This document shows positions 53,230-61,677 of a stretch of DNA of 64,000 nt, one piece after another (the first letter of the stretch is position 1; every line of letters starts with the position of its first letter). The notes beneath the pieces are model-generated. The model worked only from the letters and a program-made list of their open reading frames with translations, was not told the DNA's origin and did no database searches. This DNA comes from Cohnella pontilimi (lineage in GTDB: Bacteria > Bacillota > Bacilli > Paenibacillales > Paenibacillaceae): assembly GCF_005049045.1 (NCBI RefSeq), contig NZ_SUPK01000002.1, forward strand, positions 310,001-374,000, in the 5' to 3' direction. The position numbers were made by a program, and so were the translations under genes.

Positions 53230-53712
53230 TTACCAAATCCGAGGCCGGTTCAGCACGAGCCAAGCGCCTGCGGCGATTAGCACGATTGCGAGCAAGTAAA
53301 TGCCCCATGTCCACAGCAGCGTCATGGCGAACAAGAACAACGACAAGACCGCAAGACCGACGGCAGCCGTCCAAATCGTGCGGGAACGCGAATATCCGAA
53401 TATGTAATACTCGTACAGCCCAACCGCAACCGCGAACGGGAAAAAGGGCCATAAGTACTTCATTAAATCCCAGCCGAACCAGTTGCCGATCAGCAAGATT
53501 ACCGAGACAACGGTTAAAATACCGGCAGGGATGAGCGTCTCGGACGGAACCATTCTGCCAAAATACAACACATGCAGCAAAATCCCCGGAATGAGAATGA
53601 ACAAAGGCCAGAATACCGAACCGATAAAAGCGAATACGCCCAGCTTGCCCAGCAAAATGACCAATCCCGCAGCCAACACCAAAACGCCGACCGCGGCGGA
53701 TTGCTTGTTCAC
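53230..53712 (-). CDS. DUF5668/LiaF-TM-like membrane protein
   Basis: A 160-residue membrane protein with about six hydrophobic helices and short loops. The start SAAVGVLVLAAGLVILLGKLG and the SVFWPLFILIPGILL segment resemble DUF5668 and the N-terminal LiaF transmembrane module of envelope-stress systems. There is no regulatory gene next to it, so a stress role is not shown. It follows the TerC gene by about 145 bases. The ATG at 53712 has a weak GTGGGGGAAC ribosome site. Confidence 0.6.
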   Translation of the reverse strand: MNKQSAAVGVLVLAAGLVILLGKLGVFAFIGSVFWPLFILIPGILLHVLYFGRMVPSETLIPAGILTVVSVILLIGNWFGWDLMKYLWPFFPFAVAVGLYEYYIFGYSRSRTIWTAAVGLAVLSLFLFAMTLLWTWGIYLLAIVLIAAGAWLVLNRPRIW

Positions 53713-53856
53713 GACGGTTCCCCCACTTCTTCACAGTCTCTCGGACGGCACGAATGCCTGACGGATCGTGGCGTCTTTTTTCTTTAGTGTAATGGAAGTG
53801 CGGCGAAAAAACCAGTCGGCAAATAGGCATTCGTTCCCAACCGTAACTTGCCCCCG

Positions 53857-54519
53857 TTATCCCCGCTTCCGCCGAAGGCATAACGCGGCCGTGAGCAGCA
53901 AAGCCGCGGTGCCGAATGGCACCGCCATCGCCACGTCATCGGAAATGGGCGGCAGCGCCCGCTGTAGTCCCCTATCGTGCAATAGCATCTCGCCTGCGGT
54001 ATAAGCAAGCAGCGCTCCCCCGATATAAGCGAGCCCCGGGAGTCGGTCCAGCATGCGCATAATAAACGCGCTGCCCCAGATGATCATCGGGATGCTCATG
54101 GCGATGCCGATGATGATCATCACAATGTCCCCCTCGGCGACCGCGGCAACCGCGAGCACGTTGTCCAGGCTCATGATGAAATCGGCCGTTACGATCGTCC
54201 AGATCGCGCCGGCCAAGTTGGTTGCCGGCTTTGACCGCTCTACTTCTTCGTGTTCGGTCATAAGCTGTATGGCAATCACGAACAATAACAACGCCCCGGC
54301 TGTTTGCAAAAATGGAATACCGAGCATCGCCACGGCGCCGAGCGTCAGCACGCACCGCAAAACTACGGCCGCGGCCGCCCCCCACCACACGGCCATCCGC
54401 CGCTGCGCCGCGGGGAGGCGTCGCCCGGCCATGGCGATCACCACGGCGTTATCGCCGCTCAAGAGCAGGTTGATCAACGTGATTTCCATAAAAATGACCA
54501 GCCGATCCAGCAGTTCCAT
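53857..54519 (-). CDS. TerC-family membrane protein (first paralogue)
   Basis: An integral membrane protein of about 220 residues with seven hydrophobic helices. The TerC signature acidic motifs are present: INLLLSGDNAVVIAMA near residue 17 and DFIMSLDNVLAVAAVAEG near residue 115. TerC proteins export manganese or other metals; Bacillus members load secreted enzymes with manganese. The start is the ATG before ELLDRLVIFMEI, 9 bases after GGGGGG; the 56 upstream codons overlap the divergent region and are not conserved. It is divergent from the second TerC gene. Confidence 0.82.
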   Translation of the reverse strand: MELLDRLVIFMEITLINLLLSGDNAVVIAMAGRRLPAAQRRMAVWWGAAAAVVLRCVLTLGAVAMLGIPFLQTAGALLLFVIAIQLMTEHEEVERSKPATNLAGAIWTIVTADFIMSLDNVLAVAAVAEGDIVMIIIGIAMSIPMIIWGSAFIMRMLDRLPGLAYIGGALLAYTAGEMLLHDRGLQRALPPISDDVAMAVPFGTAALLLTAALCLRRKRG

Positions 54520-54642
54520 CCGGACATACCCCCCATACCACATGTATGTACAGGCTGACCGGGATATGTGACGTGAAAAAGTTGAATCCATTTCCGCCCG
54601 CCGTGCGTATAACCTTTTTGAGAATCTCAAGGGGGACCGACA

Positions 54643-55371
54643 GTGGACTGGATTACCGGCTTCATCAACGAATTGGTCACTTTGCACTTTTGGACATCGC
54701 TGCTGACTATCGTGTTCATCGATTTGCTGCTAGCGGGCGATAACGCCATCGTGATCGGCTTGGCCGCGAGAAATCTGCCGAAAGAGAGGCAGAAGCAAGC
54801 CGTCATCTGGGGTACGGCCGGAGCCGTGGCCATCCGAATCGTCGCCACCGTTCTGGTGGTAAGGCTGTTGGAAATCCCCTTGCTGCTTGCGCTTGGAGGC
54901 GTTCTGCTCTTGTGGATCGCTTACAAGCTGCTCGTACAGGAAAATGAACATGAAAACATCCAAGCCGGCTCGACATTGTGGGCCGCCGTTCGTACGATCA
55001 TCATCGCGGATGCCGCCATGGGACTGGACAACGTCATCGCGGTGGCGGGAGCCGCTCACGGAAGCATCGAGCTCGTCGTTCTCGGCCTGCTGATCAGCAT
55101 TCCGATCGTGGTTTGGGGAAGCACGCTGTTCATCAAGCTTATCGAACGTTATCCATGGATCATTTATGTCGGGTCCGGCGTACTCGCCTATACGTCTGCC
55201 AAGATGATCACGCACGAAAAACGCTTCGCTCCTTTGTTCGAGGACAATCCGGTACTCAGTTATGCGTTCATCGCCACGTTAGTTATCTTGGTTCTGGCGG
55301 CCGGCGCTTGGACGAACACCATGAAAGCCCGTCGGACAGCGGAAAACAACAAAAGCAGGGAAACGCTTTGA
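54643..55371 (+). CDS. TerC-family membrane protein (second paralogue, YjbE-like)
   Basis: A 242-residue TerC-family protein with seven hydrophobic helices. Signature acidic motifs are IDLLLAGDNAIVIGLAARNL near residue 26 and IIADAAMGLDNVIAVAGAAHG near residue 125 (as IIADAAMGLDNVIAVAG). It shares the layout and motifs of the divergent neighbour but is only moderately similar, so the duplication is old. The start is GTG at 54643 after AAGGGGG. The 123-base spacer was checked for the manganese yybP-ykoY riboswitch, which was not found. Confidence 0.85.
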   Translation: MDWITGFINELVTLHFWTSLLTIVFIDLLLAGDNAIVIGLAARNLPKERQKQAVIWGTAGAVAIRIVATVLVVRLLEIPLLLALGGVLLLWIAYKLLVQENEHENIQAGSTLWAAVRTIIIADAAMGLDNVIAVAGAAHGSIELVVLGLLISIPIVVWGSTLFIKLIERYPWIIYVGSGVLAYTSAKMITHEKRFAPLFEDNPVLSYAFIATLVILVLAAGAWTNTMKARRTAENNKSRETL

Positions 55372-55389
55372 GCGTTCCCTGCTTTTTCA
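55349..55389. terminator. bidirectional terminator, TerC gene/thiI
   Basis: AAAAGCAGGGAAACGCT pairs with AGCGTTCCCTGCTTTTT (one unpaired A) around TTG, with T/A-runs on both sides. It overlaps the last codons of the TerC gene and serves the convergent thiI as well. Confidence 0.85.
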
Positions 55390-56610
55390 TTAAAACCAGC
55401 GTTCTTCCGCGGGTGCCGGGGCATCGGAGCGGCTTTCGGCGGTCAGCTCGATCGTTTCCACCGTAGCCACCGCTTGTTCGACGAGCCGGTCCAGTTCTTC
55501 TCCGAGTTGATCTTCCGCCTTCTCCACTATCCGCAAATTCGGATTTGTGGCCGGCGACTTCGGCACGAACAAAGTGCAGCAATCTTCGTACGGCAAAATC
55601 GAGGTTTCGAACGTCCCGATTTTTTCCGCTATCCGGATAATTTCCAGCTTGTCCATCATTACGAGCGGACGAAGAAGCGGGAGCGTAGTCTCGCGGCCGA
55701 TGACATGCATGCTCCCGAGCGTTTGGCTCGCCACCTGACCCAGACTGTCTCCCGTCACGATCGCCAAGGCTCCGCGCTGCTCAGCCAGCTTTTGGGTAAT
55801 CCGAAGCATTGAACGGCGCATGAGCGTGATGATCAAATGTTCATGGCCCGTCTGTGCGAGCTTCGTCTGTAAATCGGTGAACGACACCAGATGCAGCTTG
55901 ATGGAGCCGGCATAATAAGCCAAACGCTGTGCGAGCGTGACGACTTTTTCTTTAGCTTGCTCACTGGTGAACGGATAGCTGTGAAAATGGACGGCCTCCA
56001 CTTCCAGACCTTTGCGCATCGCCATCCAACCGGCCACCGGGCTGTCGATCCCTCCGGAGAGCAGCAGCATCGCTTTACCGTTCATCCCGAGCGGAAAGCC
56101 GCCAGCCGCCTGCTGAACCCCGGCATACACATAGGTGCCTTCCGGCTGAATCTCTACTTTGAGCTCCGTATCCGGCTTCCGAACGTCTACTTTTAATTCC
56201 GGCGTGTTCCGCAGCACATGTGCCCCGACGAGATGGTTCATTTCCTGCGAGTCGTGCGGGAAAGGTTTCCACACCCGTTTCACCGTAACTTTAAAAGTCC
56301 GGGGTGCGGGATCCACCTCGCGCATCACCTGCAGTGCCGCGGCGCGAATTTCCTGCAAATCGTTCTCGCAGCGCAGCACTCGGCTGAACGACACGATACC
56401 GAAAACATCCTTTAACCGGTCGGCAATGCGGTTGTAATCCTCTCCGTTCAACCGGATGTACAGTCTGCCGTATGTTTTTTGGTAAGTAAGCGCAGGGAAG
56501 GCGGCGAGCGTTCTTTTCACTTGCCGCACCATCATGTCCTCGAAGCGTCCCCGATTTCTCCCTTTGATGGTTAATTCGCCGAATCGAACCAAAACCCAAT
56601 CGTCGTTCAT
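55390..56610 (-). CDS. thiI: tRNA 4-thiouridine synthase ThiI
   Basis: An ATP-dependent sulfurtransferase of 406 residues that makes s4U8 in tRNA and may supply sulfur for thiamine. N-terminal ferredoxin-like and THUMP domain (residues 1-165), PP-loop ATPase with LLLSGGIDSPVAGW near residue 184 and the family cysteine segment EDCCTLFVPKSP near residue 345. It ends without the rhodanese domain of the E. coli enzyme, as in Bacillus. It overlaps the desulfurase gene stop by four bases, so the persulfide donor is made alongside. Confidence 0.93.
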   Translation of the reverse strand: MNDDWVLVRFGELTIKGRNRGRFEDMMVRQVKRTLAAFPALTYQKTYGRLYIRLNGEDYNRIADRLKDVFGIVSFSRVLRCENDLQEIRAAALQVMREVDPAPRTFKVTVKRVWKPFPHDSQEMNHLVGAHVLRNTPELKVDVRKPDTELKVEIQPEGTYVYAGVQQAAGGFPLGMNGKAMLLLSGGIDSPVAGWMAMRKGLEVEAVHFHSYPFTSEQAKEKVVTLAQRLAYYAGSIKLHLVSFTDLQTKLAQTGHEHLIITLMRRSMLRITQKLAEQRGALAIVTGDSLGQVASQTLGSMHVIGRETTLPLLRPLVMMDKLEIIRIAEKIGTFETSILPYEDCCTLFVPKSPATNPNLRIVEKAEDQLGEELDRLVEQAVATVETIELTAESRSDAPAPAEERWF

Positions 56611-57776
56611 CCGCGGCTCCTTTCGAGTGGCTTCAGCTTCTCGACCATCAAGCGCAGCCGCTCTCCCAGCGCATCGATATCCCGCTCCGTATGTTCGTCC
56701 CCGAAGCTGATCCGGATGCTCCCCGAACCGCGTTCTTCTCCAAGCCCCATGGCGAGCAGCACGCGGCTGGGCTTCAAGCTTTTGGATGAGCAGGCGGATT
56801 GGGTGGAGATCAAAATCCCCTCTTGCTCGAGCATATGCACCAGCACTTCCGGTCTCATCCCGGGATAAGAGACATTCACCACATGCGGCGCGGTGCGCTC
56901 CTCTTCTTCGGCTCCATAACCGTTTAATTTCAACTCGGGAATATCCGAGATGATTGCCAGCAGCCGTCGACGCAGCCGGAACATGCGCTCACGCCGTTCC
57001 TGCATTCCCTCGGTCGCCAACCGGAACGCTTGCGCCATCCCCACGATTCCTGGCACATTGTGCGTTCCACCCCGAATTCCGAACTCCTGGGAGCCGCCTG
57101 TAAGCAGAGGAGCGAGCGCCAAGCCCTCCTTCACCAGAAGGAAACCTGTCCCTTTCGGCCCTTGGAATTTGTGCGCGGAGCCGCTGTATAGGTCGATTCC
57201 CCACTCGTTCCAGAGCAAGGGAACTTTCCCGATGGCCTGTACACCGTCGACGTGAAACCGGATTTGCGGGTAATCCCGTAACAGCTGTCCGATTTCCCGA
57301 ATCGGCTGAACAGTGCCGATTTCATTGTTGACATGCATGACGCTGACCATAGCCGTCTCAGGCCGTATCGCAGCGGCGACATCCTCCACACGGACGCGTC
57401 CGTATTCGTCCACCGGCAGCCAAGTCACTTCCACTCCGGCTTCCTCAAGTTGTTCGGCGGTCCGATACACCGAGGCATGCTCGACCGGCGTTGTTATCAA
57501 ATGTTTCCGCGTCCGCCCCGGCCGGAGAAGCCAGCCTTTCAGCGCCAAGTTGTTGCTTTCCGTCCCGCCAGAGGTCAGCACCACTTCCTCCGGCTTCGCC
57601 CCGAAACCGGCGGCGATGCCGGCACGTGCCCGATCCACCAGTTTCATTGCTTCCGCGCCTGCCTGGTGTAAGGCCGCCGCGTTCGCAAAGTGAAGCTTCA
57701 TCACTTCCGACACCGTTTGGATCACTTTCCCGTGCATCGGAGCGGAAGCGCAATGATCAAAATATAACGTCTCCAT
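56607..57776 (-). CDS. cysteine desulfurase partner of ThiI (NifZ-like)
   Basis: A PLP enzyme of 389 residues that takes sulfur from cysteine as an active-site persulfide. Motifs: VLTSGGTESNNLALKG near residue 66, HVDGVQAIGK near residue 174, the PLP lysine in SGSAHKFQGPKGTGFL near residue 202, and the catalytic cysteine in STQSACSSKS near residue 328. Coupling to thiI by a four-base overlap matches the nifZ-thiI pair of Bacillus, which supplies tRNA thiolation rather than Fe-S assembly. ATG at 57776 follows AGGAGG. Confidence 0.9.
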   Translation of the reverse strand: METLYFDHCASAPMHGKVIQTVSEVMKLHFANAAALHQAGAEAMKLVDRARAGIAAGFGAKPEEVVLTSGGTESNNLALKGWLLRPGRTRKHLITTPVEHASVYRTAEQLEEAGVEVTWLPVDEYGRVRVEDVAAAIRPETAMVSVMHVNNEIGTVQPIREIGQLLRDYPQIRFHVDGVQAIGKVPLLWNEWGIDLYSGSAHKFQGPKGTGFLLVKEGLALAPLLTGGSQEFGIRGGTHNVPGIVGMAQAFRLATEGMQERRERMFRLRRRLLAIISDIPELKLNGYGAEEEERTAPHVVNVSYPGMRPEVLVHMLEQEGILISTQSACSSKSLKPSRVLLAMGLGEERGSGSIRISFGDEHTERDIDALGERLRLMVEKLKPLERSRG

Positions 57777-57866
57777 AAGGTCCTCCTAAAAAGAAAAAGA
57801 TCAACAGCGCGGCACTCCTCAGAGTCTGCCCGCCTTGATCCCCGTTAATTTCGTTCGACGGCCTCG

Positions 57867-58571
57867 TCAGCCCTGCAAGCCCCAGCGGTGCGCAGCTTCC
57901 AGCACTTTGACCACATATCTCTGCGTTTCCTTCGGCAGCTCGCCCAGCCGTGCACGAATCTGCTCGTCGGTCGTCAATCCGAGCCGGTCCACCCGTCCCG
58001 GACCCGCGTTATACGCGGCCAGCGCGGACGACACATTGCCGTCGTATTTGCGCAGCAAGTAGGACAAGAAACGGGCTCCTCCGTCCACGTTTTGGGCGGG
58101 ATCGAACGAATCCGTCACACCCAGACCGCGGGCGGTATCATCCATGAGCTGCATCAATCCCTTGGCGCCGGACGTTGAGACGGCACCGGCGTTAAAGGAC
58201 GATTCAACCTCCATCACGCCTTTGATCAAAGCGGGACTCAACCCGTACTTGGCCGCTGTCGCGGAAATCAATCCGTCATAGGCCGAGCTTGATCCGTTGT
58301 CCATTGCGAGACGATCCGCACCGGTCCCGAGCGGATTGACCGCCGCTGCGGGCGCAGCGATTACGGCGGAAGGAACCGCAGTCAAAGCCGGCAGCGTATC
58401 CGTACCGGACGTCGATTCCATGAACTGGGACAAAAGCAGCTGGAACAAATCGCCTCCGGCATCTTGACCGGACGCGCCGGATAGCGCCGTCGATTCCAGC
58501 GGGTTCGCGCCGGACATCCATTGAGAAAGCAGCAGTTGTTTCATGATGCGCGGATCCGTCGACACGTTCAA
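57867..58571 (-). CDS. lytic transglycosylase, SLT domain (CwlQ/YjbJ-like)
   Basis: A protein of 234 residues. The N-terminal half (1-100) is low-complexity and Ala/Ser-rich without an evident signal peptide. The C-terminal half is a lysozyme-fold SLT domain with the catalytic glutamate in IKGVMEVESSFNAGAVSTSGAKGLMQLM (as IKGVMEVESSFNAG then GAKGLMQLM), then NVDGGARFLSYLLRKYDG and ALAAYNAGPGRVD. It should cleave peptidoglycan glycan chains. It resembles YjbJ (CwlQ) of Bacillus, which also lacks a normal signal. The start is TTG at 58571 after GGGAG. Confidence 0.8.
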   Translation of the reverse strand: MNVSTDPRIMKQLLLSQWMSGANPLESTALSGASGQDAGGDLFQLLLSQFMESTSGTDTLPALTAVPSAVIAAPAAAVNPLGTGADRLAMDNGSSSAYDGLISATAAKYGLSPALIKGVMEVESSFNAGAVSTSGAKGLMQLMDDTARGLGVTDSFDPAQNVDGGARFLSYLLRKYDGNVSSALAAYNAGPGRVDRLGLTTDEQIRARLGELPKETQRYVVKVLEAAHRWGLQG

Positions 58572-58677
58572 GTCCGATCGCTCCCGATTCCCAAAGTTGT
58601 ACCAATCTTAGTCATTGTACACCAATTTGGGCGGGCCGACCAGTCCCGACATGCGCGAAGCATGCCGTGCTTCAGCA

Positions 58678-58902
58678 CTATTTTGCGGATTTCGGTTGAA
58701 AAGTAAGGCAGCAGGTAACGGATGAGGCCGAAGCGGAATCCTGGTGAGCGCTGAAGAAATCTTCGCCGAATTCCTCTTTAAAGCTGTTGGTGGAGTGGGC
58801 ATCGATCTCGACGGCGATTTCCGCCGCTCCGCATTGATTGCCCTGGTTCCAAAACGTGCAATTGCTAACGCTGCACGCGACGCCTTTCGGCACGCAAATC
58901 AC
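58678..58902 (-). CDS. DUF1540 cysteine-rich small protein
   Basis: A 74-residue protein with the DUF1540 pattern GVACSVSNCTFWNQGNQCGAAEIAV (as GVACSVSNCTFW then NQGNQCGAAEIAV), with a further CC pair near residue 65. The conserved cysteines suggest a small metal-binding or disulfide domain; its role is unknown. Start GTG at 58902 follows AGGATCGGGG; a second GTG three codons on is possible. It lies about 100 bases upstream of the transglycosylase gene and downstream of the ypuI-like gene. Confidence 0.75.
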   Translation of the reverse strand: MICVPKGVACSVSNCTFWNQGNQCGAAEIAVEIDAHSTNSFKEEFGEDFFSAHQDSASASSVTCCLTFQPKSAK

Positions 58903-58974
58903 CCCCCGATCCTAGTGTGCGCCCGGGAAAACCGGGTATGCGGACCGGGGGGTGGAGTTTGCAGGAAGCATGGT

Positions 58975-59472
58975 TTATTTTGCCTGACCCTGCATACGGC
59001 GCTGGGTCAAGTAGTCGCTTTCGTAGTACGACAAATCGTCGCGCAGTTCCTCATAAATCCGGGATACGTTGAGCACCACATCGCGGGCGGCGCGTACCGG
59101 CTTCAAGCGGAAGCGGATCGCGTCCTGTCCGGTGTAAGCGTATCGTCCATCCTCGGAATAGCATTCGTTCTTCGGATAAAAGAACGCGTTGACGCAGTGG
59201 TGATAGACCTCGTACAAAGCGCGTTCAGCCAAATCGACGTCGAAATTGGGCCGGCGGAGCAAAGCTCCGAGCTTTTCGTAAGCCACTTCGGAGAAGACGA
59301 GAAGGTGGCGCAAATCGGAGAGAAGACCGCCGTAAAAGCTCTTCGCTTCGGGTGTGTCTTCCTGGACGAGCTGCTGCAGGGCGTGTCCATTGAGGAACGT
59401 TTCGAGTTCCGCGATGGCCGTCTTTAATTTCTCCCGGCTGGATTCGGCAAGTCCTTTGACATTGGCTGGCAT
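58975..59472 (-). CDS. ypuI: YpuI-like protein (DUF3907)
   Basis: A helical cytosolic protein of about 165 residues. The LLSDLRHLLVFSEVAYEKLG, YEVYHHCVNAFFYPKNECYSEDGRYAYTG (as YEVYHHCVNAFFYPKNE then CYSEDGRYAYTG) and ELRDDLSYYESDYLTQR segments match DUF3907 proteins such as YpuI, of unknown function. The ATG before PANVKGLAES follows AAAGGGG; the open frame runs 16 codons further. It is divergent from the protease gene. Confidence 0.7.
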   Translation of the reverse strand: MPANVKGLAESSREKLKTAIAELETFLNGHALQQLVQEDTPEAKSFYGGLLSDLRHLLVFSEVAYEKLGALLRRPNFDVDLAERALYEVYHHCVNAFFYPKNECYSEDGRYAYTGQDAIRFRLKPVRAARDVVLNVSRIYEELRDDLSYYESDYLTQRRMQGQAK

Positions 59473-59681
59473 GATGTTTCCCCTTTCGTGGTTGCCAAAA
59501 ATGAGCGGCTGAGCCGTCATTCGAACAAAAGAATTCCGCCGTATCCACTGCGAAATTCCCTTCCCATCGTATCACATCTCGGCTCGGAGCGGTACAGGCA
59601 ACGGGAAAAAACCCGTATATTTTTCACTCACGTCCCTCATTCTAACGAAGACAGAAATGAAATCCGAGGAGGTGCGCCTTC

Positions 59682-61547
59682 GTGCGCCGCAAAATTTGGT
59701 TGGCCGTCGGGGGAGCCGGTTTGGCCATTGCTCTCGTATTCCTGCTGATGCCCCTCTTCTCGCCGGCCGGACGACAGCCCCCTCAGAACCCCGCACCGCA
59801 AAATCGCTCGTTCTCCGTTGCCAAAGAGACCCATTACAAAAGGCAGTCCGTGAGAAGGGACGCCTTGGCGACCGAACAACTGAACCGGATGCAAACCGCG
59901 CGGGATGCACGCGTTTTTTTTCATGCATCCGGAACCGAACAAAAAGAGCAAAAGACGAAACTCGCCGCGTTTGTCCGGCAGCACCCTGAGCTGGTGACGG
60001 CCGCGTGGCTGCCCGGCCCGGGGCAGCGTCCCCAAACCGCCGGCACTCCGTCCGCAGGCCTGCGGTCTGCCGCCTCCGCCTACTGGAGTCGGGGACAAGG
60101 CGCCGTCCGCCGGGGAACCCCCTACTCTTCTCCTATGTTTACTTATGACGGCCGCAGTTACTACGTTCATGCAGAACCGGCGAAGACGGCCGGAAAAGGC
60201 ATGGTCATGCTCGTCTCCTCCTCCCTTGTGCAGGAGGTCGAGCGTCAGCAGCGCCTGAACATGCGGCTCGTTCCTTTTCCCGCTGAAGGCCGGTACCGCA
60301 TCGAATCTGCAGTTCCGAACACCACCAAGGATGTGGAGGTTCGCACCGGCGAAGACAACGGCCATGTGAGTCACTACTCGGTTGACGAAGTGGTGGTGAA
60401 GTTCCATCAGCCGCTCACGCCGGCACAATTGCTCCGTCTCCGCACCGATCTGGATCTCGTGGTCGTTCGGCACACCCGACAAACGTATGTGTTTCGCTCC
60501 AAGAAACACCACACAGATCACATGATGGCGTATTTTAAGAAGATGAATCCGGTATACGTCGAACCGCATTACTTGTATTTGACGAACGAGCAGGATGGGG
60601 AAACCGACCCGCAAGTGATCGTGCCGAACGACACTTTGTACTCCAAATATCAGTGGAACCTGCCGGAAATCGAGACCGAACGGGGCTGGAACTGGGGCAA
60701 AGGCAACGATAAGGTGGTGGTGGCGGTCGTGGATACCGGCGTGCAGTCCGACCATCCCGATCTTAAAGGACGGCTGGTCCCCGGGGTCAATATCGTGGAT
60801 CCTTCCAAACCGCCGGAGGATGACGTGGGCCATGGCACGCACGTAGCCGGCATTATTGCCGCCCAAGTCAACAATAACGAAGGCGTGGCCGGATTGACGT
60901 GGTACACCAAAATTATGCCGGTCAAAGCGCTGGACAGCTCGGGCTCGGGATCCACGTATTCGGTGGCGGAGGGCATCATCTGGGCCGTAGACCATGGCGC
61001 GGACGTCATCAATATGAGTCTCGGCAATTATGCCCAAGCACAGTTCCTGCACGACGCGGTCCGCTATGCCCACGATCACGGCGTCGTGCTCGTGGCCGCC
61101 AGCGGCAACGACAATACGGACAGGCCCGGTTATCCGGCCGCTTACCCGGAAGTGTTGGCCGTCGCCGCCACCGATCCCGGTTCGGTCAAAGCCGAATATT
61201 CCAACTACGGCGACTACATCGATGTGGCGGCCCCGGGCACGCAGATCGCGAGCACCTATCCGGGCAGCCGCTACGCCGCCCTCTCCGGCACGTCCATGGC
61301 CTGCCCGCATGTGTCCGCGCTGGCTTCGCTCGTGAGATCCGCGAACCCTGAGCTGTCCAACGACGAGGTGATGGATCTGCTGAGGCGGACCGCCAACGAT
61401 GTCGGCGACAAAGGGAAGGACAATGTATTCGGCTACGGAGAAATCGATGTTCGGAACGCCTTGCGGGCCGCAGGCGGTCAAGCCGCCTCGCTGCAGTTGT
61501 ATCCCCGGCAAATCAAGCGGGAATTGCGCAGAGTTTTGGGATTCTGA
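59682..61547 (+). CDS. subtilisin-family (S8) serine protease, exported
   Basis: A protein of 621 residues. A signal peptide or anchor (WLAVGGAGLAIALVFLLMP) leads to a region of about 200 residues I do not recognise, then a fervidolysin-like prodomain (about 235-300: HYSVDEVVVKFHQPLTPAQL; MMAYFKKMNPVYVEPHYLYL) and a subtilase domain. The catalytic triad is visible: Asp in VVDTGVQSDHPDL (near residue 352), His in GHGTHVAGI (near 385) and Ser in SGTSMACPHVSALAS (near 545). GTG at 59682 follows GAGGAGGT. It is a single-gene unit with its own terminator, upstream of the disulfide pair. Confidence 0.9.
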   Translation: MRRKIWLAVGGAGLAIALVFLLMPLFSPAGRQPPQNPAPQNRSFSVAKETHYKRQSVRRDALATEQLNRMQTARDARVFFHASGTEQKEQKTKLAAFVRQHPELVTAAWLPGPGQRPQTAGTPSAGLRSAASAYWSRGQGAVRRGTPYSSPMFTYDGRSYYVHAEPAKTAGKGMVMLVSSSLVQEVERQQRLNMRLVPFPAEGRYRIESAVPNTTKDVEVRTGEDNGHVSHYSVDEVVVKFHQPLTPAQLLRLRTDLDLVVVRHTRQTYVFRSKKHHTDHMMAYFKKMNPVYVEPHYLYLTNEQDGETDPQVIVPNDTLYSKYQWNLPEIETERGWNWGKGNDKVVVAVVDTGVQSDHPDLKGRLVPGVNIVDPSKPPEDDVGHGTHVAGIIAAQVNNNEGVAGLTWYTKIMPVKALDSSGSGSTYSVAEGIIWAVDHGADVINMSLGNYAQAQFLHDAVRYAHDHGVVLVAASGNDNTDRPGYPAAYPEVLAVAATDPGSVKAEYSNYGDYIDVAAPGTQIASTYPGSRYAALSGTSMACPHVSALASLVRSANPELSNDEVMDLLRRTANDVGDKGKDNVFGYGEIDVRNALRAAGGQAASLQLYPRQIKRELRRVLGF

Positions 61548-61556
61548 TCGCAGAAA

Positions 61557-61600
61557 AAAGTACAGCCCGGCGAACTTTCGCCGGGCTGTACTTTTTTCAT
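61557..61600 (+). terminator. terminator after the subtilase gene
   Basis: AGTACAGCCCGGCGAA and TTCGCCGGGCTGTACT pair perfectly around CT, followed by TTTTTC. It is one of the strongest terminators in the window. Confidence 0.92.
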
Positions 61601-61677
61601 GCAATTTTAAGCCTTTTTCGATACAATACGTGTGAGGTGTTTCCGGACAAGCCGGAAGCGGATAAGGAGTGAACCCG

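Noticed and set aside
54520..54642. Manganese (yybP-ykoY) riboswitch between the TerC genes
   Set aside because: The conserved core of that riboswitch was looked for on both strands and not found.
57777..57866. Possible terminator between the transglycosylase and desulfurase genes
   Set aside because: A GGCA...TGCC-like pairing exists on the minus strand ahead of a T-rich stretch, but the stem is short and broken, and it lies inside the gap leading into the ribosome site upstream of the transglycosylase-to-desulfurase direction, which makes the call unsafe.
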